Part shown: piece after piece, positions 7,876 to 18,700 of the stretch | How the letters are laid out: every line of letters starts with the position of its first letter | How positions within the stretch are numbered: the stretch's first letter is position 1 | Assembly: GCA_023386585.1 (NCBI GenBank) | Contig: JAEWJM010000002.1 | Coordinates: 1-64,000, forward strand | Direction: 5' to 3' | From: Bacteroidota bacterium | GTDB taxonomy: Bacteria; Bacteroidota; Bacteroidia; Flavobacteriales; Flavobacteriaceae | DNA: 64,000 nt | The notes under the pieces: model-generated | Seen by the model: the letters and a program-made list of their open reading frames with translations, nothing else | The model's database searches: none | What the model was told of the DNA's origin: nothing | Translations under genes and position numbers: made by a program

Positions 7876-8856
7876 ATGAGAACAATACAATTCAGGGAAG
7901 CGGTTGCCGAGGCGATGAGTGAAGAAATGCGCCGCGACGAGTCGGTTTACCTCATGGGCGAAGAGGTTGCAGAATACAATGGAGCGTACAAAGCATCAAA
8001 AGGAATGCTTGACGAATTTGGGCCGAAGCGCGTAATTGACACTCCGATTGCCGAGCTTGGTTTCGCCGGGATCGCGGTTGGGTCAGCTATGAACGGGTGC
8101 CGTCCGATCGTCGAATACATGACGTTCAACTTTTCACTTGTCGGAATCGACCAGATCATCAATAACGCCGCGAAAATGCGCCAGATGTCGGGCGGACAAT
8201 TCCCAATGCCGATGGTTTTCCGCGGACCAACTGCCTCTGCGGGCCAACTGGGAGCAACGCACTCGCAGGCTTTCGAGAACTGGTTTGCCAATACGCCGGG
8301 ATTGAAAGTCGTAGTTCCTTCAACGCCATACGATGCGAAAGGGCTTTTGAAGTCGGCGATCCGCGACAACGATCCCGTAATTTTCATGGAATCGGAACAG
8401 ATGTACGGCGACAAAGGCGAAGTTCCTGAAGGTGAATATACAATCCCGCTTGGCGTAGCCGATATCAAGCGCGAAGGCACCGATGTCACAATCGTGTCTT
8501 TTGGAAAGATCATCAAGGAAGCGTTGGCGGCAGCCGAAGAATTGGCGAAAGAAGGCATTTCGTGCGAGATCATCGATTTGCGGACTGTGCGTCCGATGGA
8601 TTACGATGCGATCCTGAATTCGGTCAAAAAAACAAACCGGCTCGTCGTTCTTGAGGAAGCATGGCCTTTTGCAAGCGTCGCTTCTGAAATTACTTATATT
8701 GTACAGGAACGCGCCTTCGATTATCTCGATGCGCCAATTCAACGGATCACGACAGCCGATACACCTGCGCCGTATTCGCCCGTATTGCTGAAAGAATGGC
8801 TTCCAAACTCGGAAGACGTTATCAAGGCGGTTAAGAAAGTAATGTATAAGAAGTAG
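7876..8856 (+). CDS. pdhB: pyruvate dehydrogenase E1 component subunit beta
   Basis: 326 residues from the ATG at 7876 (MRTIQFREAVAEAM), preferred over the in-frame ATG at 7852. It forms the alpha2beta2 E1 that decarboxylates pyruvate onto thiamine diphosphate. Landmarks are the cofactor-activating Glu in PIAELGFAGIAVG, the MRQMSGGQFPMPMVFRGP core, the ATHSQAFENWFANTPGLKVV loop, and a transketolase C-terminal domain with IDLRTVRPMDYDAI. The length matches E1-beta proteins. The E1-alpha and E2 genes are not adjacent. A branched-chain 2-oxoacid dehydrogenase beta subunit is the main alternative. Confidence 0.92.
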   Translation: MRTIQFREAVAEAMSEEMRRDESVYLMGEEVAEYNGAYKASKGMLDEFGPKRVIDTPIAELGFAGIAVGSAMNGCRPIVEYMTFNFSLVGIDQIINNAAKMRQMSGGQFPMPMVFRGPTASAGQLGATHSQAFENWFANTPGLKVVVPSTPYDAKGLLKSAIRDNDPVIFMESEQMYGDKGEVPEGEYTIPLGVADIKREGTDVTIVSFGKIIKEALAAAEELAKEGISCEIIDLRTVRPMDYDAILNSVKKTNRLVVLEEAWPFASVASEITYIVQERAFDYLDAPIQRITTADTPAPYSPVLLKEWLPNSEDVIKAVKKVMYKK

Positions 8857-8892
8857 TGGTTTGAGAGCAGTTTGCGGAAGTTGCTTATTTCT

Positions 8893-9560
8893 GGTTTTTC
8901 CTCAATTCGGGGTTTGGGAATATCGTAAATTACCTTCAGGGAAGGGGAAAATACGTCCCTACAAATTTTCCGGATACCTTCCAAACGGGAAAACCGCAAT
9001 TATAAACTTTTGACACTGTTAAAGTTACAGCCTTACCGCCCGCAGGAGCTTCACCAGTACAGTATGTTACTAGTAGCAAATGATGGGGTTTTTCCTCAAT
9101 TCGGGGTTTTGGAGATATCGTAAATTACCTTCAGGGAAGGGGAAAATACGTCCCTACCAAGTTTCCGGATACCTTCCAAACGGGAAAACCGCAATTAATA
9201 AATTTAGTAGTAAAAAGTCCAAAGCCTTAACGCCGGCAGCAGCTTTATCATGCAAATATGCTACTAGTAGCAAATGATGGGGTATTTCCTCAATTTGGGG
9301 TTTTGGAGATATCGTAAATTACCTTCAGGGAAGGGGAAAATACGTCCCTACAAAGTTTCCGGATACCTTCCAAACGGGAAAACCGCAATTATTAAATTTA
9401 GTAGTAAAAAGTCCACAGCCTTAACGCCGGCAGCAGATTTATCATGCAAATATGCTACTAGTAGCAAATGATGGGGTATTTCCTCAGTTTGGGGTTTGAG
9501 AGATATCGTAAATTACCTTCAGGGAAGGGGAAGATGTGTCCCTACGAAATCATCCGTTTC
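8893..9560. repeat. 194-bp tandem repeat, about 3.4 copies
   Basis: The word CCTCAATTCGGGG or close variants recurs at 8900, 9094, 9288 and 9482, an exact 194-bp period. Copies 2 and 3 are nearly identical, copy 1 is more diverged with compensating indels, and copy 4 fades out after about 80 bp. Each of copies 2 and 3 can be read as a 65-codon frame (9080-9277 and 9274-9471) whose stop overlaps the next start as ATGA. I do not regard these frames as proven genes. Copy 1 reads well as PQFGVWEYRKLPSGKGKIRP, then breaks. It occupies most of the 899-bp gap between pdhB and the DUF5686 gene. Confidence 0.9.
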
Positions 9561-9708
9561 AATCGCTATTGGAAAACCATAGATTGTAAACCCCCGGAAA
9601 ATAACAAGATCCGGGAAGAAACCGGAGAAAGAGAGTAGTGTCAGAGTTAGCCAAATAACCGTCTTTGAGCAACTGCCACAAGCCATCTAATTACTAACTA
9701 CATTTCAG

Positions 9709-9716
9709 TATATTTG
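9709..9716 (+). promoter_or_regulatory. TATATTTG -7 promoter element before the DUF5686 gene
   Basis: Good TAnnTTTG match 40 bp before the start codon at 9756. Transcription would begin about 9720, at the first base of the hairpin described at 9719-9751. There is no TTG at the ideal -33 spacing. Confidence 0.5.
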
Positions 9717-9718
9717 AC

Positions 9719-9751
9719 GCTTCATCGGAAAAACTCCGGTGAAGCTTTTTT
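9719..9751 (+). terminator. terminator-like hairpin in the leader of the DUF5686 gene
   Basis: GCTTCATCGG (9719-9728) pairs with CCGGTGAAGC (9736-9745), a 10-bp stem with one G-U pair, followed by six T. It has the form of an intrinsic terminator, yet it sits between a -7 box and the ATG five bases downstream. It could end transcripts coming from upstream or act on the gene's own leader. Confidence 0.7.
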
Positions 9752-9755
9752 CAAT

Positions 9756-12254
9756 ATGGCAAACAAAATATTTTTCAGCGTTTTCTTCTTATTGTGTGCC
9801 TCTTTTTTATCCGCCCAGACGAAAGTCAGCGGAATTGTTGTCGACGCCTCAAACCAACCAATTCCATACGCAAACATCCAGTTCAAAGGCTCAAGCGAAG
9901 GAATAGTAGCCAACGAAAACGGTCGGTTTTACATCGAATCTCCAAATACATACAGCACCATAGTCGTTACTTTCATGGGCTTCCAGGACAAGGAAGTTGC
10001 GCTGCCAAAAGCAGTGAATTACGATTTCAAGATCCAGTTGCGCGAAAGTGAGAAACTTAGCGAGGTTGTAATCTACACCGGAAAAACTTCCAAAAAGAAC
10101 AATCCGGCCATCGATATTTTACGGAAAATCTGGGCGCGAAAGCGAAAGAACGGCCTTAGTATGTTCGATCAGTACCAGATGGAGAAATACGAAAAAGTCG
10201 AGTTTGACATGAACACGATCGACAGCGCATTCATGAAGAACAAGATTTTCCGCGGAATGGAATTCATCTTCAAGCAGGTCGACACTTCCGACGTCACCGG
10301 CAAAACCTACCTTCCGATTTTCATCAACGAAGCCTTGTCGGATGTATATGGCGACAATATGATCAACAAGGTCAAGGAAATCCTGAAGGCTAGCAAAAAT
10401 TCGGGCTTTACCGGAAACCAACAAATCCTCTCTTTTATCAAGGATCTTTACGCCGATTATAACATTTACGACAACTACCTGAATTTTTTCGACAAGAGTT
10501 TCACAAGTCCGCTTTCTCGCACCGGAATTGACGTTTACAATTATGTCCTCCGCGACAGCGCCTATATCGACAAAAAGTGGTGCTACAATATCGTTTTCTA
10601 TCCGCGGCGAAAGAACGAACTGACTTTTAAGGGCGATTTCTGGGTTAACGACACCACGTTTGCGATCAAGAATATCAATATGGCGGTTACCAAAAGCGCC
10701 AACATCAACTGGATCAAGGACATCTACATCGAACAGGAGTTCGAGGTCTTGAACGATTCGGTTTTTCTGCTCACGCGCGATCACATGATGTCTGATTTTG
10801 CGCTGAACAAAAAGGAAACTTCAAAGGGAATCTACGGTAAACGGACGACGCTGTACCGGAATCATCAGTTCAATAAGCCAAAGCCAAAGGAATTTTATCG
10901 CGAAGCCGTCAACTTTGTCGATAATTCGGTCTACCAGAAACCCGACGAATATTGGGAAGAAAATCGTTTTGAAAAGCTTAACAAGGACGAACAGGGCGTT
11001 TATAAAATGCTGGACACATTAAAAACCGTCAAGAAATTCAGGCAGATCACGAACCTCGTCCAGATCCTCGGAAGCGGCTACATACAGTTTGGCAATTTCG
11101 ATTACGGACCGATTTATTCCACCGTCGGCTACAATGAGGTCGAAGGAACGCGACTTCGTGTTGGCGGGCGGACGTACTTCGGTCCGAACGATCCGTGGCG
11201 GCTCCAGGTTTATACGGCTTACGGATTTTCAGACCACAAATTCAAATACGGATTGTCCGGAAAATGGATGATCGACAAGAAAAACCGGATCATCATTTCG
11301 GGAGGAAACCGACGCGACATCGAACAGATCGGTGCCAGCCTGACCACGACCAATGATGTCCTGGGCAGAAGTTTCGCCTCGTCGTCCCTTTTCTCGAGCG
11401 GAAGCAACGGCAAACTGACCAACATCAATTTATCGACCGCCGCATTCGAGATCGAGCCGGTCAAAAACCTGACGTTCCAGGTCGGAATGTCCTATCGCAC
11501 GCTCGAATCGGCATCGCCAACGTTCAGTCTCGACTATTACAAGGTCTTGCCCTCGCCGACAAACCCGTCCGGAGTAATCGCAGGCGATGTGAAGCAGGCC
11601 GAAACCAACTTCCAGATCGATTACACGCCGCGCCGCCGCACAATCGGTTATGGCGTAGAACGCGACGAATCCGACAATCCTTACACCCGGATTTTTGTGA
11701 ACTACAGCGCGGGAATCAAGGGAATGCTCGATTCCGATTTCGACTACCAAAGGCTGCAGCTGTTTTACAAGCAGCCGATTGTCATCGGCCCGATCGGCCG
11801 TTCGACTGTCATCGTCGAGTTAGGCAAAACCTACGGAACGATTCCACTCGGACTCATGAGCATCGTTCCCGGAAATCAAACGTATTTCACGATCGAGAAC
11901 ACCTTCAGCAACCTGAATTTCTACGAGTTTGTTGCCGATGAATATGCGACTTTCCAATGGGAACACAATTTCCAAGGGAAAATCTTCGCCCGTATCCCGT
12001 TGATCCGAAAACTGAACTGGCGTGAAATCGTTGGCGTCCGCGGCGTTTATGGAACGGTATCCGACGAAAACCGCGCGATCAACGCTTCGGGGCTGATCTA
12101 CAAAGCGCCAAATCCTGCGTACTGGGAATACAGCGCCGGAATCGCCAATATATTTAAGGTATTCCGTATTGATTTCAGTTGGCGCGGCAACTACCGCGAC
12201 GTAGCCGAATCGCGCAATTTTTCAGTGAAAGGCTCGTTTGGTTTCTATTTTTAG
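9756..12254 (+). CDS. DUF5686 / carboxypeptidase-regulatory-like domain outer membrane protein
   Basis: 832 residues. A signal peptide ends at FLSAQ, followed by a CarboxypepD_reg-like beta-sandwich (residues ~22-105: VSGIVVDASNQPIPYANIQF and VVTFMGFQDKEV). The rest matches DUF5686, with the IDILRKIWARKRKN helix after the sandwich and alternating hydrophobic strands to a terminal Phe (FSVKGSFGFYF), as expected for an outer membrane beta barrel. The role is unknown; the architecture suggests a TonB-independent barrel anchored by its sandwich domain. I chose the ATG at 9756 because the frame upstream runs through the hairpin and promoter and starts at a TTG. Confidence 0.9.
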   Translation: MANKIFFSVFFLLCASFLSAQTKVSGIVVDASNQPIPYANIQFKGSSEGIVANENGRFYIESPNTYSTIVVTFMGFQDKEVALPKAVNYDFKIQLRESEKLSEVVIYTGKTSKKNNPAIDILRKIWARKRKNGLSMFDQYQMEKYEKVEFDMNTIDSAFMKNKIFRGMEFIFKQVDTSDVTGKTYLPIFINEALSDVYGDNMINKVKEILKASKNSGFTGNQQILSFIKDLYADYNIYDNYLNFFDKSFTSPLSRTGIDVYNYVLRDSAYIDKKWCYNIVFYPRRKNELTFKGDFWVNDTTFAIKNINMAVTKSANINWIKDIYIEQEFEVLNDSVFLLTRDHMMSDFALNKKETSKGIYGKRTTLYRNHQFNKPKPKEFYREAVNFVDNSVYQKPDEYWEENRFEKLNKDEQGVYKMLDTLKTVKKFRQITNLVQILGSGYIQFGNFDYGPIYSTVGYNEVEGTRLRVGGRTYFGPNDPWRLQVYTAYGFSDHKFKYGLSGKWMIDKKNRIIISGGNRRDIEQIGASLTTTNDVLGRSFASSSLFSSGSNGKLTNINLSTAAFEIEPVKNLTFQVGMSYRTLESASPTFSLDYYKVLPSPTNPSGVIAGDVKQAETNFQIDYTPRRRTIGYGVERDESDNPYTRIFVNYSAGIKGMLDSDFDYQRLQLFYKQPIVIGPIGRSTVIVELGKTYGTIPLGLMSIVPGNQTYFTIENTFSNLNFYEFVADEYATFQWEHNFQGKIFARIPLIRKLNWREIVGVRGVYGTVSDENRAINASGLIYKAPNPAYWEYSAGIANIFKVFRIDFSWRGNYRDVAESRNFSVKGSFGFYF

Positions 12255-12330
12255 AGCTGTTCCTGCTTTACGCTGTATCTTTTGCTGCTAAAGGTCGCAG
12301 CAAAAGGATGCCGCTTCAATCAGGGCTAAT
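12254..12330 (+). repeat. dispersed hairpin element, copy A
   Basis: Begins AGCTGTTCCTGC, has CGCTGTATCTTTT, a hairpin loop (TGCTGC/GCAGCA), then AAAAGGATGCCGCT and ends near CAGGGCTA. The flanks match copies B (26176-26308), C (33832-33930), D (61468-61531, inverted) and E (48934-49040, inverted). It starts at the stop codon of the DUF5686 gene and ends 40 bp before the glycosylase start. Confidence 0.8.
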
Positions 12331-12370
12331 TTCAGCAGTCCAACTTCCGATTACCCAATACCCCAAACGC

Positions 12371-12973
12371 ATGACCGCCGCCTTCAACTTCCTGCTCGAA
12401 CTTGACCCGAACTTCCTGCTCATCTGGGATTTGTACGGCACGCCGAACATTCCGCACCGGCCACCGGGTTTCGAGACACTTTGCAAGATCATCTTCGAAC
12501 AGCAGGTTTCGCTCGAGTCGGGAAAAGCCTGTTACGATAAACTCAATGCAATGCTTCCGGCATTCACGCCACAAAACGTTTTGTCGTCATCGGAAGCGGA
12601 TTTCCGTGCGTGTGGTTTGAGTCGGCAAAAAGCCACCTATATAACCGCGCTCGCCGATGCAATCGTTTCCAGGCAGCTCGATCTTGAGGGTTTGGAACAC
12701 AAATCGCCTGAGGAAGCGCGCCATGAACTGATCAAAATAAAAGGCATCGGCCACTGGACTGCCGATGTTTACCTGATGTTCAGCCTCGGCGCACCCGATA
12801 TCATTCCGCTTTCAGATATCGGAATTGCGGTTACCATCCGGGAACTCTGGAACATAGAAGACAGGGAAGAGGCAAAAAGGCTGACGCACAAATGGTCGCC
12901 ATTCAGGACCGCAGCCTCATTTTTTCTGTGGCATTATTACCTGCGCAAGCGCGGCCGTGTCATCCACATGTAG
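12371..12973 (+). CDS. DNA-3-methyladenine glycosylase II family (HhH-GPD)
   Basis: 200 residues from the ATG at 12371; the frame is open upstream, but that part would read through the dispersed hairpin element and the end of the preceding gene. Base-excision repair glycosylase removing alkylated purines. The helix-hairpin-helix reads LIKIKGIGHWTADVYLMF, and the catalytic Asp is D149 in PLSDIG. FEQQVSLESGKACYDKL near residue 40 is typical of AlkA-like enzymes. It lacks the N-terminal domain of E. coli AlkA, as do many short bacterial homologues. No Cys cluster for an iron-sulfur site is present, arguing against MutY or Nth. Confidence 0.9.
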   Translation: MTAAFNFLLELDPNFLLIWDLYGTPNIPHRPPGFETLCKIIFEQQVSLESGKACYDKLNAMLPAFTPQNVLSSSEADFRACGLSRQKATYITALADAIVSRQLDLEGLEHKSPEEARHELIKIKGIGHWTADVYLMFSLGAPDIIPLSDIGIAVTIRELWNIEDREEAKRLTHKWSPFRTAASFFLWHYYLRKRGRVIHM

Positions 12974-12997
12974 TGCGGAACAATTCTCAAATGAAAG

Positions 12998-13027
12998 TTG
13001 TTTTATGTCGCTATTTTGTTAATTTTG
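12998..13027 (+). promoter_or_regulatory. promoter of the membrane pyrophosphatase gene
   Basis: TTG (12998-13000), 19-bp spacer, TAATTTTG (13020-13027): an exact Bacteroidetes -33/-7 arrangement. The leader to the ATG at 13061 would be about 30 nt. Confidence 0.8.
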
Positions 13028-13060
13028 CAGCCGTTAAATTTAAGAACTAAAAGCAAACTT

Positions 13061-15643
13061 ATGGAATCAATCATGATTTATGTGCCAATAATAATGGCGG
13101 TGATAGGTCTTGTGTTCATGTGGGCCAAAAGGGCCTGGGTGCTGAAGCAAGATGCGGGAGACGGAAAAATGAAGGAAATCTCGGATTACATTTATGAAGG
13201 AGCACTTGCCTTCCTAAAAGCCGAATACCGCCTTCTTGCCGTTTTCGTCGTCGGGGCCAGCGTCGCCTTGGCAGCAATCTCATTCATTGTTCCGACTACA
13301 CATATATTAATTGTGCTTGCATTCGTTTTCGGTGCCTTTTTCTCTGCACTTGCCGGAAACATGGGAATGAAAATCGCAACCAAAACCAATGTGCGCACCA
13401 CACAAGCTGCGCGTACAAGCCTTCCGCAGGCGCTGAAAGTTTCTTTTGGCGGTGGAACCGTTATGGGACTTGGCGTTGCCGGATTGGCAGTACTCGGACT
13501 CACAACATTCTTTATTCTGTTCTTCCACTTTTTCATGAACGGAGTTTGGGAGCCGGTATCGGTTGACGGTGTAATGCGCACGCCTTCCGAATTGATGACA
13601 ATCGTGCTCGAAACGCTTGCCGGATTCTCACTTGGTGCCGAATCAATCGCGCTTTTTGCCCGTGTTGGCGGTGGAATCTATACAAAAGCTGCCGACGTTG
13701 GCGCTGACCTTGTCGGAAAAGTCGAAGCCGGAATTCCCGAAGACGATCCGCGTAACCCTGCGACAATCGCCGATAATGTTGGAGACAACGTAGGCGACGT
13801 TGCCGGTATGGGCGCTGACCTTTTCGGTTCTTATGTGGCGACTGTGCTCGCCGCGATGGTTCTTGGAAATTACGTTATTAAGGACATGGGCGGAAAAATC
13901 GATGATGCTTTCGGCGGAATCGGCCCAATCCTTCTTCCGATGGCAATCGCCGGATTCGGAATTTTATTCTCGATCATCGGAACCATGTTGGTCAAGATCA
14001 CAAGCAACGATGCTAAAGAAAAACAAGTTCAGGGTGCGCTTAACATTGGAAACTGGGTTTCTATCGCATTGACCGCAGTAGCTTGTTATTTCCTTACAAC
14101 TTACCTTTTGCCTGCAACAATGAAGATGGAATTCTTCGGTGAAGGACTTCGTGAGATCAGTTCACTTCGCGTTTTTGCGGCAACCATAATCGGACTCCTC
14201 GTTGGTGGATTCATTTCATCAGTTACAGAATACTACACAGGTTTGGGTACGAAGCCGGTTTTGGCAATTGTACAAAAATCTTCTACCGGTGCTGGAACAA
14301 ACGTTATCGCCGGACTCGCAACAGGTATGATTTCTACCTTCCCGACAGTACTCTTGTTTGCGGGTGCGATCTGGGCTTCTTACGCGTTGGCAGGTTTCTA
14401 CGGAGTTGCACTTGCTGCTTCGGCAATGATGGCGACCACCGCAATGCAATTGGCTATCGACGCTTTCGGCCCGATCTCCGATAACGCAGGTGGAATCGCT
14501 GAAATGAGCGAACTTCCGAAAGAAGTCCGTACACGTACCGACATTCTCGATTCGGTAGGAAATACAACTGCCGCTACAGGGAAAGGATTTGCGATCGCTT
14601 CTGCGGCGCTGACATCACTTGCGCTTTTTGCGGCGTATGTGACTTTCACCGGAATTGACGGAATCAACATCTTCAAGGCTCCGGTTCTGGCGATGCTTTT
14701 CGTTGGTGGAATGATTCCGGTAGTTTTCTCGGCTTTGGCAATGAACTCTGTCGGAAAAGCGGCAATGGACATGGTGTATGAAGTACGCCGCCAGTTCAAG
14801 GAAATTCCAGGAATCATGGAAGGTACAGGCCGTCCTGAATACGGAAAATGCGTTGCCATTTCTACGAAAGCCGCTCTTCGCGAAATGATGCTTCCGGGAA
14901 TCCTGACAATCGGTTTTCCAATCGCAATCGTTCTTCTTGGCAAGCTGGTTTATGGCGACAACAACCAACTGATCGCAGAAATGCTTGGTGGTTATATGGC
15001 CGGTGTTACGGTTTCGGGCGTACTTTGGGCAGTGTTCCAAAACAACGCCGGCGGTGCATGGGATAACGCTAAGAAATCTTTTGAGGCCGGTGTTATGATC
15101 AACGGCGAGATGACTTACAAAGGTTCGGATGCGCACAAAGCTGCGGTTACCGGTGATACTGTTGGTGATCCGTTTAAAGACACTTCAGGACCGTCGATGA
15201 ATATCCTGATCAAGCTTACATGTCTTATCGGATTGGTTATCGCTCCGATTTTGGGCGGACATACAGTAGGTACTGAAAATGGTGCGGCGGGCAAAGAAGT
15301 TCACATGATGATGAACGGCAAATGCGACATGTCGAAAATGGCGAATATGACCAAGGAAGAGTGCGCGAAAATGTGCGACGACATGAAATGCACTGCCGCT
15401 GAAAAAGAAGCGTGCCTTTCGCACTACGATTCCAACGGTAAATTCGTGACATCTTCAGGGATGGCGTGCTGCGCTGCTAAGTCAGATGCAAAAGTCAACA
15501 AGCAGGTTCGCATCGAGACCACAAACAACAACGGTCAGTGGGTGGCAATCGTAACTACAACCGAAAACGATGTGGTAAGCACCAAAGTTTTTGAAGGAAC
15601 GGAAGCTGAGGTAAAAGCCAAGCTTGATCCATACAGAAAATAG
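13061..15643 (+). CDS. hppA: membrane-bound ion-pumping pyrophosphatase with Cys/Met-rich C-terminal tail
   Basis: 860 residues from the ATG at 13061. It couples pyrophosphate hydrolysis to ion export across the inner membrane. The substrate-site signature is intact ([20 protein letters not shown], then [19 protein letters not shown]). A504 and G507 in [10 protein letters not shown] are the residues of K+-dependent enzymes; K+-independent ones have Lys there. Some Bacteroidetes pumps move both Na+ and H+; the sequence does not settle which applies. The last helix ends near residue 732, but about 128 residues follow, containing seven Cys, many Met and then a short beta-rich segment. I do not expect this tail in the family. 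Transcription ends at a terminator at 15664-15697. Confidence 0.95.
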   Translation: MESIMIYVPIIMAVIGLVFMWAKRAWVLKQDAGDGKMKEISDYIYEGALAFLKAEYRLLAVFVVGASVALAAISFIVPTTHILIVLAFVFGAFFSALAGNMGMKIATKTNVRTTQAARTSLPQALKVSFGGGTVMGLGVAGLAVLGLTTFFILFFHFFMNGVWEPVSVDGVMRTPSELMTIVLETLAGFSLGAESIALFARVGGGIYTKAADVGADLVGKVEAGIPEDDPRNPATIADNVGDNVGDVAGMGADLFGSYVATVLAAMVLGNYVIKDMGGKIDDAFGGIGPILLPMAIAGFGILFSIIGTMLVKITSNDAKEKQVQGALNIGNWVSIALTAVACYFLTTYLLPATMKMEFFGEGLREISSLRVFAATIIGLLVGGFISSVTEYYTGLGTKPVLAIVQKSSTGAGTNVIAGLATGMISTFPTVLLFAGAIWASYALAGFYGVALAASAMMATTAMQLAIDAFGPISDNAGGIAEMSELPKEVRTRTDILDSVGNTTAATGKGFAIASAALTSLALFAAYVTFTGIDGINIFKAPVLAMLFVGGMIPVVFSALAMNSVGKAAMDMVYEVRRQFKEIPGIMEGTGRPEYGKCVAISTKAALREMMLPGILTIGFPIAIVLLGKLVYGDNNQLIAEMLGGYMAGVTVSGVLWAVFQNNAGGAWDNAKKSFEAGVMINGEMTYKGSDAHKAAVTGDTVGDPFKDTSGPSMNILIKLTCLIGLVIAPILGGHTVGTENGAAGKEVHMMMNGKCDMSKMANMTKEECAKMCDDMKCTAAEKEACLSHYDSNGKFVTSSGMACCAAKSDAKVNKQVRIETTNNNGQWVAIVTTTENDVVSTKVFEGTEAEVKAKLDPYRK

Positions 15644-15663
15644 AATATCATTTTATTATATCA

Positions 15664-15697
15664 GAAAGCGTCGGAAACCCTCCGGCGCTTTTTTATT
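15664..15697 (+). terminator. intrinsic terminator after hppA
   Basis: Ten-base-pair stem AAGCGTCGGA / TCCGGCGCTT (one G-U), loop AACCC, followed by a T-run. Confidence 0.85.
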
Positions 15698-15764
15698 TTT
15701 AGTCATCAGATTTATTAAAAGCTGAATTCCATATATTTGACTTTTAACCAACGCAACTAATCGC

Positions 15765-18700
15765 ATGAAAAAAGTATTACCCTTTATTATTCTTTGCCTT
15801 GCAGCTTTTACGATGCAGGCGCAAACAAATCAATCCTGGAGCCGACTCCAAGGGCAATCGCCCAAGCCGGCAAAGACCACGCAACGGATGGCGTTCCCGA
15901 AAGAGTTTATTCTGTTCCAGTTCACTCCCGAAACCTTCCGCCAGACATTGGCCGCAGCTCCGGAACGCTTTGGAAGCAAAAAAGCAGGCGTTGTCATTTC
16001 ACTTCCTGCCGTTGATGGAACCATGGAAAACTATGAAGTTTTTGAAGCTTCCAATTTTGATCCTGCGCTCCAGGCGCAATTTCCTGAAATACGTTCTTAC
16101 GTTGGCCGTGGAATCACCGACAAGCGCGCGCTTTTGCGCATGAGCGTTGATCCGCACGGAATCCAGACCATGGTTTTCAGGACCGACAAGCGCAACGAAT
16201 TCATGGAGCCATACTCGGAAGACGGATCGGTTTACGCAGTTTTCAATTCATCCCGTGAAAAAGGAAGCCTTCCGTTTACCTGTTCCACCGAAGATGTGGC
16301 AATTGCAAACAATCTGGCAGCCGATTCAGGCGCAACACACCGAACCACTTCTGCCGACCTGCTGACATTCAGGCTTGCACTTTCGTGTAATGGCGAATAT
16401 GCGACCTACTTTGGCGGAACCGTTGCCGGTGCATTGGCCGCTATGAACGCAACTTTGACACGCGTAAACGGTGTTTTTGAAATGGATTTTGCGATACACA
16501 TGAACCTAATCGCGAACAACACGACCGTAATTTATACCAATTCGCTCACCGATCCTTATACCTCAATGGGCCAATGGAATGGCCAGCTCCAGAATACTTT
16601 GACGGCAAACATCGGCGAAGCCAATTACGATATCGGGCACATGTTTGGTGCGACCGGCGGCGGTGGCAATGCCGGCTGCATCGGGTGTGTTTGCGTTGAT
16701 GGGCAAAAAGGCCGCGGAATTACTTCACCGGCCGACGGAATCCCAATGGGAGACAATTTCGACATCGATTATGTTGCGCATGAAATGGGGCACCAGTTCG
16801 GTGGAAACCACACTTTTTCAAACAGCGTTGAAGGTACAGGCGTGAATGTTGAGCCGGGCTCCGGGTCCACAATCATGGGATACGCCGGAATCACCGCGCA
16901 GGATATCCAGGCACATTCGGATGATTACTTCGTTTATGCCAACATAAAACAGGTTCAGGACAATATGGTCGGCAAAACCTGTCCGACGCACACACCGCTT
17001 GATAATATTGCTCCGGTTATGAACGCCGGGCCAGACTATACAATACCGAAAAGCACGCCTTTCCGCCTCGAAGGTTCCGGAAGTGATGGTAACGGTGACG
17101 CACTGACATACTGCTGGGAGCAAAACGATACGGCAACTACCCAAACCGGAACCAACAGCCAGGCTTCGGCTACCAAGACCGGCGGCCCGAACTGGAGATC
17201 GTATGATCCGGTTTCAGTTCCCGTGCGCTGGTGTCCGCCACTGGCTCGCGTGAAAGATAATTTCCTGACTTCGATTTTTATGGATGGCGCCACGCAGATA
17301 AGAACTGAAGCGGTGAGCTCTGTTGCTCGCACGCTGAACTTCACACTAACAGGCCGCGATCACGTGCTTGGCGTTGGACTTACCGGAACGGATGCGATGG
17401 TCGTAACCGTCAATGCAACCGCAGGACCATTTCTTGTGAGTTCACCAAACACGAATGTCTCCTGGGAATCCGGAAGCAATCAGACGGTTACCTGGGACGT
17501 TGCCGGTACAACCGCTAACAATGTGAATGCGGCATTTGTTGATATTTTTCTGTCAACTGATGGTGGACTGACTTATCCGGTTATGCTAGCAAGCCAGGTT
17601 CCGAATGATGGTTCTGAGACGGTATCGATCCCGAATATGACCGGAACTACCAACAGGATCATGGTGAAAGGCTACAATCATATTTTTTATGATATTTCAA
17701 ATACTGATTTTTCGATTGCCGCTCCGGCTTCGACTTTTGAAATTGCCTTTTCAGGCGTAGCGGGTGAGCAGTACAAGTCTTCCTGCCAGGGCCAGGATAT
17801 TTCCTATACAATTCCGTACACTGCGTTGGGCGGCTTTGCAGGTGAAACCACTTTTTCTGCATCTGGCGTTCCTGCCGGAGCGTCGGTGAATTTCTCGCCG
17901 GCTTCAATGACTTCCGATGGCAATGTGACCATTTCAATTTCAGGGACCAATTCGGCTGCACCTGGACTCTATCCAATCACGATTACCGGAACTTCCGGAG
18001 CGATCGTCAAAACCGTTCCGTTGTACCTTCAGTTGTACAGCTCCGGATTTGCGGCTGTTTCAGGACAATCTCCCGCGAATGGTGCGATCACCCAAAATAC
18101 ATCGCTGACACTTTCATGGGCTGCCGACGCAAATGCCACTTCGTATGAGGTTCTGGTTTCACTTGATCCGGCAATGACCGCTCCGATTTTTTCGGGAACA
18201 GTATCGGGAACAACCTATGCCATAACAGGCTTGTCGGAAGGAACGACCTATTATTGGTCGGTTCGCCCCGCGAATGCCTCATGCAGCGGCGAGTTTAGTA
18301 CGCCTGCATCTTTCCAGACCGGACAGATTGCTTGCGACACGATGGCTTCGGCAAACGTTCCGATGACGATTTCTGCTACCGGTGCGCCAACCATTAATTC
18401 CACACTTGTAATTGCCGACGGAGTTACTATTTCCGACGTGAATATTACAATGAACGTCAGCCATACCTGGATAAATGATCTTACGGCGACTTTGATCAGT
18501 CCGTCCGGAACCCAGGTACAGCTCTATGCCGCACCTTGTTCAAGCGATGCGATAAATAATATTATTGCGACTTTTGACGATTCGGGAGTGCCTGTGGTTT
18601 GTGGAAACAACCCGGGAATCGGCGGAACTGTACAGCCAATCCAGCCGCTTTCGGCGTTTGTCGGACAAAACTCCGCAGGAACGTGGACATTGCGTATTGC

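Noticed and set aside
9080..9471. Two real tandem small genes
   Set aside because: The frames depend on duplicated repeat DNA, lack a promoter, and copy 1 reads in another frame. Kept as a repeat with the frames mentioned as a finding.
8893..9560. CRISPR array
   Set aside because: The period is 194 bp with near-identical full units, not short repeats separated by unique spacers, and no cas genes are nearby.
12179..12370. N-terminal extension of the DNA glycosylase
   Set aside because: It reads through the end of the DUF5686 gene and the dispersed hairpin element.
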